This document shows positions 26,033-27,802 of a DNA stretch of 27,802 nt, in pieces. How positions within the stretch are numbered: the first letter of the stretch is position 1; the number at the start of each line of letters is the position of its first letter. The position numbers and the translations under genes were made by a program. A model generated the notes under the pieces. That model ran no database searches. It worked only from the letters and a program-made list of their open reading frames with translations, and had not been told where the DNA came from. This DNA is from Phallusia fumigata (Eukaryota; Chordata; Ascidiacea; Phlebobranchia; Ascidiidae), in assembly GCA_008931825.1 (NCBI GenBank), contig QXVZ01030702.1:1-27802 (forward strand), in the 5' to 3' direction.

Positions 26033-27802
26033 ATGATTCAAGTAAAACAATGGTTTTTGATTTTATTAATTCTGTGCGCTATTCATTATGTACGATGTGG
26101 GCTACAACCTTTTAGACTATGTCATGAAGCTTTGTTCAAAGGGGAATATGCTATTCCAGAGCCAACCCTTTGCAGTAAAGAACCTTCTCCCAGATTTAAG
26201 AAATGTGCCGGTAATATTTATAACCCTACAACAGATTTCATTAAAATAGAAGTTTACACATGTCAAATTTTTGAGTCATCATATGAGTCTCATTTCTATT
26301 TCTTTGGTGGTAAATTCCATACAAAGAAATCTATGGCAATAGAACCACCATCGGTTGGTGCCTGTGAAGACTGGCAAAGAAATAAGATTGCACCTCTAAT
26401 AGGTCGTTTGGGAAAAACATCAGAAAACGTATGGTCCTCCTCTAATGANATAGAACCACCATCGGTTGGTGCCTGTGAAGACTGGCAAAGAAATAAGATT
26501 GCACCTCTAATAGGTCGTTTGGGAAAAACATCAGAAAACGTATGGTCCTCCTCTAATGATTTAAAGATTGCATATAAATGGCCTACATCATCTAGTGGGG
26601 TAATTCATAATGGGGTATTGACAAAGTCGACAGTCCTGTACGACCCAATTCATAAACAAATGAAAGGAGCATTGGGTATTATGGCAAAATGTAATATACA
26701 ACGTGGAAGTTGCACAGTAGGCACCCGCATATTTACATGGAAAGTACCAGATAAAATAAACTGTCCTTTTGTAACACCATTAGGGAGACACGAAATTATA
26801 TTACATTTAAGATCTGATTCTAAAGTTTACAGGTTGGAAGTGAAAGACTTGGGACTTAGTATTCACCACCAAATTGTATGTTCCAAATCGATTCGTGCAT
26901 GTTATGGACAAAATGCGATATGTACAGGGGGAATGATTATTGTAGCGGATAGTTGTAATAGTACGATCCAATTACCACTTATGATTTCAAAAGCTAATTT
27001 TTCACGTGCTGGTGGTAGACGCGATATTGTTGGACTATTTATTAATGAGGCAATGGATACGGTTTCTAATACGGTAACCGATTTAACGGCAAGTATACAT
27101 TTTTTGGAATGCCAAACACAATCACTTTTGTCAACAATTTATTCTCTTCTAGCTAGACAATATCCAGGTGAAATATTGAGTAAATTATTGGGAGGAAATC
27201 GAGCAGCTATAACTGTTGGTGACTTGATGACTGAGATATCATGTGGACTTATAAATGGCTCTATAGTTGAAGACTTGCGATACAAAAACCTATTTGCCAC
27301 ACGCCCACTAATTAAGTACATTGATTCAAAAGGTAACATGTCAATAGGACAACTTTTCAGGGACGGTTTTGTATATCCAACAGTTAAATTCGTGGAAAAT
27401 TATGTTCCGGGTAGAGTTATGTCTTTTAGAATCAAGGATATCTTTTACGTATATGATAATTATACCCTGGCTCATGTTGATTCTAAGGTGGATTTTATAA
27501 CTCCCACGTTAGCACCAGTTAAATACCATGCCGAAAAACTTGATTTTCAAACATTTGAAGATAGTCTACCTCGACCAAGTAATGGATTTGAAGACTTAAA
27601 TTCAATGTTGGCACTACTTAGCCAATCACGACTCACAAATGATAAGTTGTACCAATTCATTGATAGCAATACTGATCCTACAACCGAAGCAGATATGTCT
27701 TATTTATCATCAACTTTGGAAGCCGCTTCGAAAAATGCGCTTCTCCAACTAATAAGTTCTATAACTTCACCATTCCTTTGTTTTATTTTTGTAGTAGTTT
27801 AC
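26033..27802 (+). CDS. env: Envelope-like glycoprotein ORF of the LTR element, running past the window edge
   Basis: An open frame starts at ATG 26033-26035, only 17 nt after the pol stop, and stays open for 590 codons to the end of the window. The N terminus (QWFLILLILCAIHYVRC) is a good signal peptide. The body is rich in cysteines, has N-glycosylation sequons, and includes segments such as YFFGGKFHTKK, CPFVTPLGRHEI, FINEAMDTVSNTVTDL and KDIFYVYDNYTLAHVD. The last visible residues (SPFLCFIFVVVY) begin a membrane-spanning segment, as in a type I membrane protein. Together these features support a viral-type surface glycoprotein. The fold class is uncertain: the early Cys and FFG pattern reminds me of chuvirus/rhabdovirus-type (class III) glycoproteins more than of the baculovirus F type known from insect Gypsy. 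The frame contains one unresolved base. Confidence 0.7.
   Translation, partial: MIQVKQWFLILLILCAIHYVRCGLQPFRLCHEALFKGEYAIPEPTLCSKEPSPRFKKCAGNIYNPTTDFIKIEVYTCQIFESSYESHFYFFGGKFHTKKSMAIEPPSVGACEDWQRNKIAPLIGRLGKTSENVWSSSNXIEPPSVGACEDWQRNKIAPLIGRLGKTSENVWSSSNDLKIAYKWPTSSSGVIHNGVLTKSTVLYDPIHKQMKGALGIMAKCNIQRGSCTVGTRIFTWKVPDKINCPFVTPLGRHEIILHLRSDSKVYRLEVKDLGLSIHHQIVCSKSIRACYGQNAICTGGMIIVADSCNSTIQLPLMISKANFSRAGGRRDIVGLFINEAMDTVSNTVTDLTASIHFLECQTQSLLSTIYSLLARQYPGEILSKLLGGNRAAITVGDLMTEISCGLINGSIVEDLRYKNLFATRPLIKYIDSKGNMSIGQLFRDGFVYPTVKFVENYVPGRVMSFRIKDIFYVYDNYTLAHVDSKVDFITPTLAPVKYHAEKLDFQTFEDSLPRPSNGFEDLNSMLALLSQSRLTNDKLYQFIDSNTDPTTEADMSYLSSTLEAASKNALLQLISSITSPFLCFIFVVVY

Larger units (their letters stand above)
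20900..27802 (+). mobile_element. Ty3/Gypsy-type LTR element with gag, pol and envelope-like ORFs, 3' end outside the window
   Basis: A TATA-like promoter, a short leader intron, gag, a -1 frameshift signal, pol in the order protease, reverse transcriptase, RNase H, integrase, and a third envelope-like ORF lie in order on the plus strand. Integrase after RNase H places it in Ty3/Gypsy (Metaviridae). Gag carries the CHCC zinc motif known from the CsRn1 clade. Gag and pol are long open frames without obvious interruption, so the copy looks largely whole and young. It is cut by the window edge before the envelope ORF ends, so the 3' LTR, polypurine tract and exact age cannot be judged. The 5' boundary is approximate, and I could not identify a convincing tRNA primer-binding site. 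Confidence 0.85.

Overview
The window reads as non-coding-rich, AT-rich DNA of an invertebrate metazoan. Introns with GT/AG borders are likely, a tandem C2H2 zinc-finger ORF is present, and the rest is dominated by transposable elements of animal type: Ty3/Gypsy, an L1/Tx1-like LINE, hAT, P-element/THAP-like, a MITE, and tRNA-derived repeats. There are no bacterial-style operons. The species cannot be named from the sequence; a tunicate, cnidarian or other soft-bodied invertebrate would all fit. Isolated single N bases, some flanked by direct duplications, mark it as a draft assembly.

Layout. 1-3.66 kb: no gene recognised, only diverged repeat pairs. 3.66-8.6 kb (minus strand): an unrecognised coding block, a 424-bp MITE with a 3-bp target duplication, and the fossil of a protein-primed family B DNA polymerase of the Polinton/adintovirus-like kind. 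9.1-10.1 kb (minus): three exon-like blocks, one C2H2-like. 10.6-12.45 kb (minus): the 5' half of a LINE, with an ORF1 zinc knuckle and an ORF2 endonuclease but no reverse transcriptase. 12.5-14.06 kb: two copies of a 0.7-0.8 kb unit, each carrying a tRNA-like Pol III promoter (A and B boxes). 14.3-18.55 kb: a zinc-finger neighbourhood with two relics and one intact seven-finger ORF, interrupted by two copies of a LINE-like 3' tail that end in a hairpin and a tRNA-like stretch. 19.0-20.9 kb (minus): hAT and P-element-like transposase fragments.

20.9 kb to the end (plus): a largely whole-looking Ty3/Gypsy element with a promoter-like TATA box, a short leader intron, Gag with the CHCC zinc motif characteristic of the CsRn1 clade, a -1 frameshift site, Pol (protease, reverse transcriptase, RNase H, integrase) and a third, envelope-like ORF that runs off the window edge.

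The only plausible intact host-type gene is the zinc-finger ORF at 17929-18546. The most notable item is the Ty3/Gypsy element: a CHCC-type Gag combined with an envelope-like glycoprotein ORF is an unusual pairing as far as I know the family.
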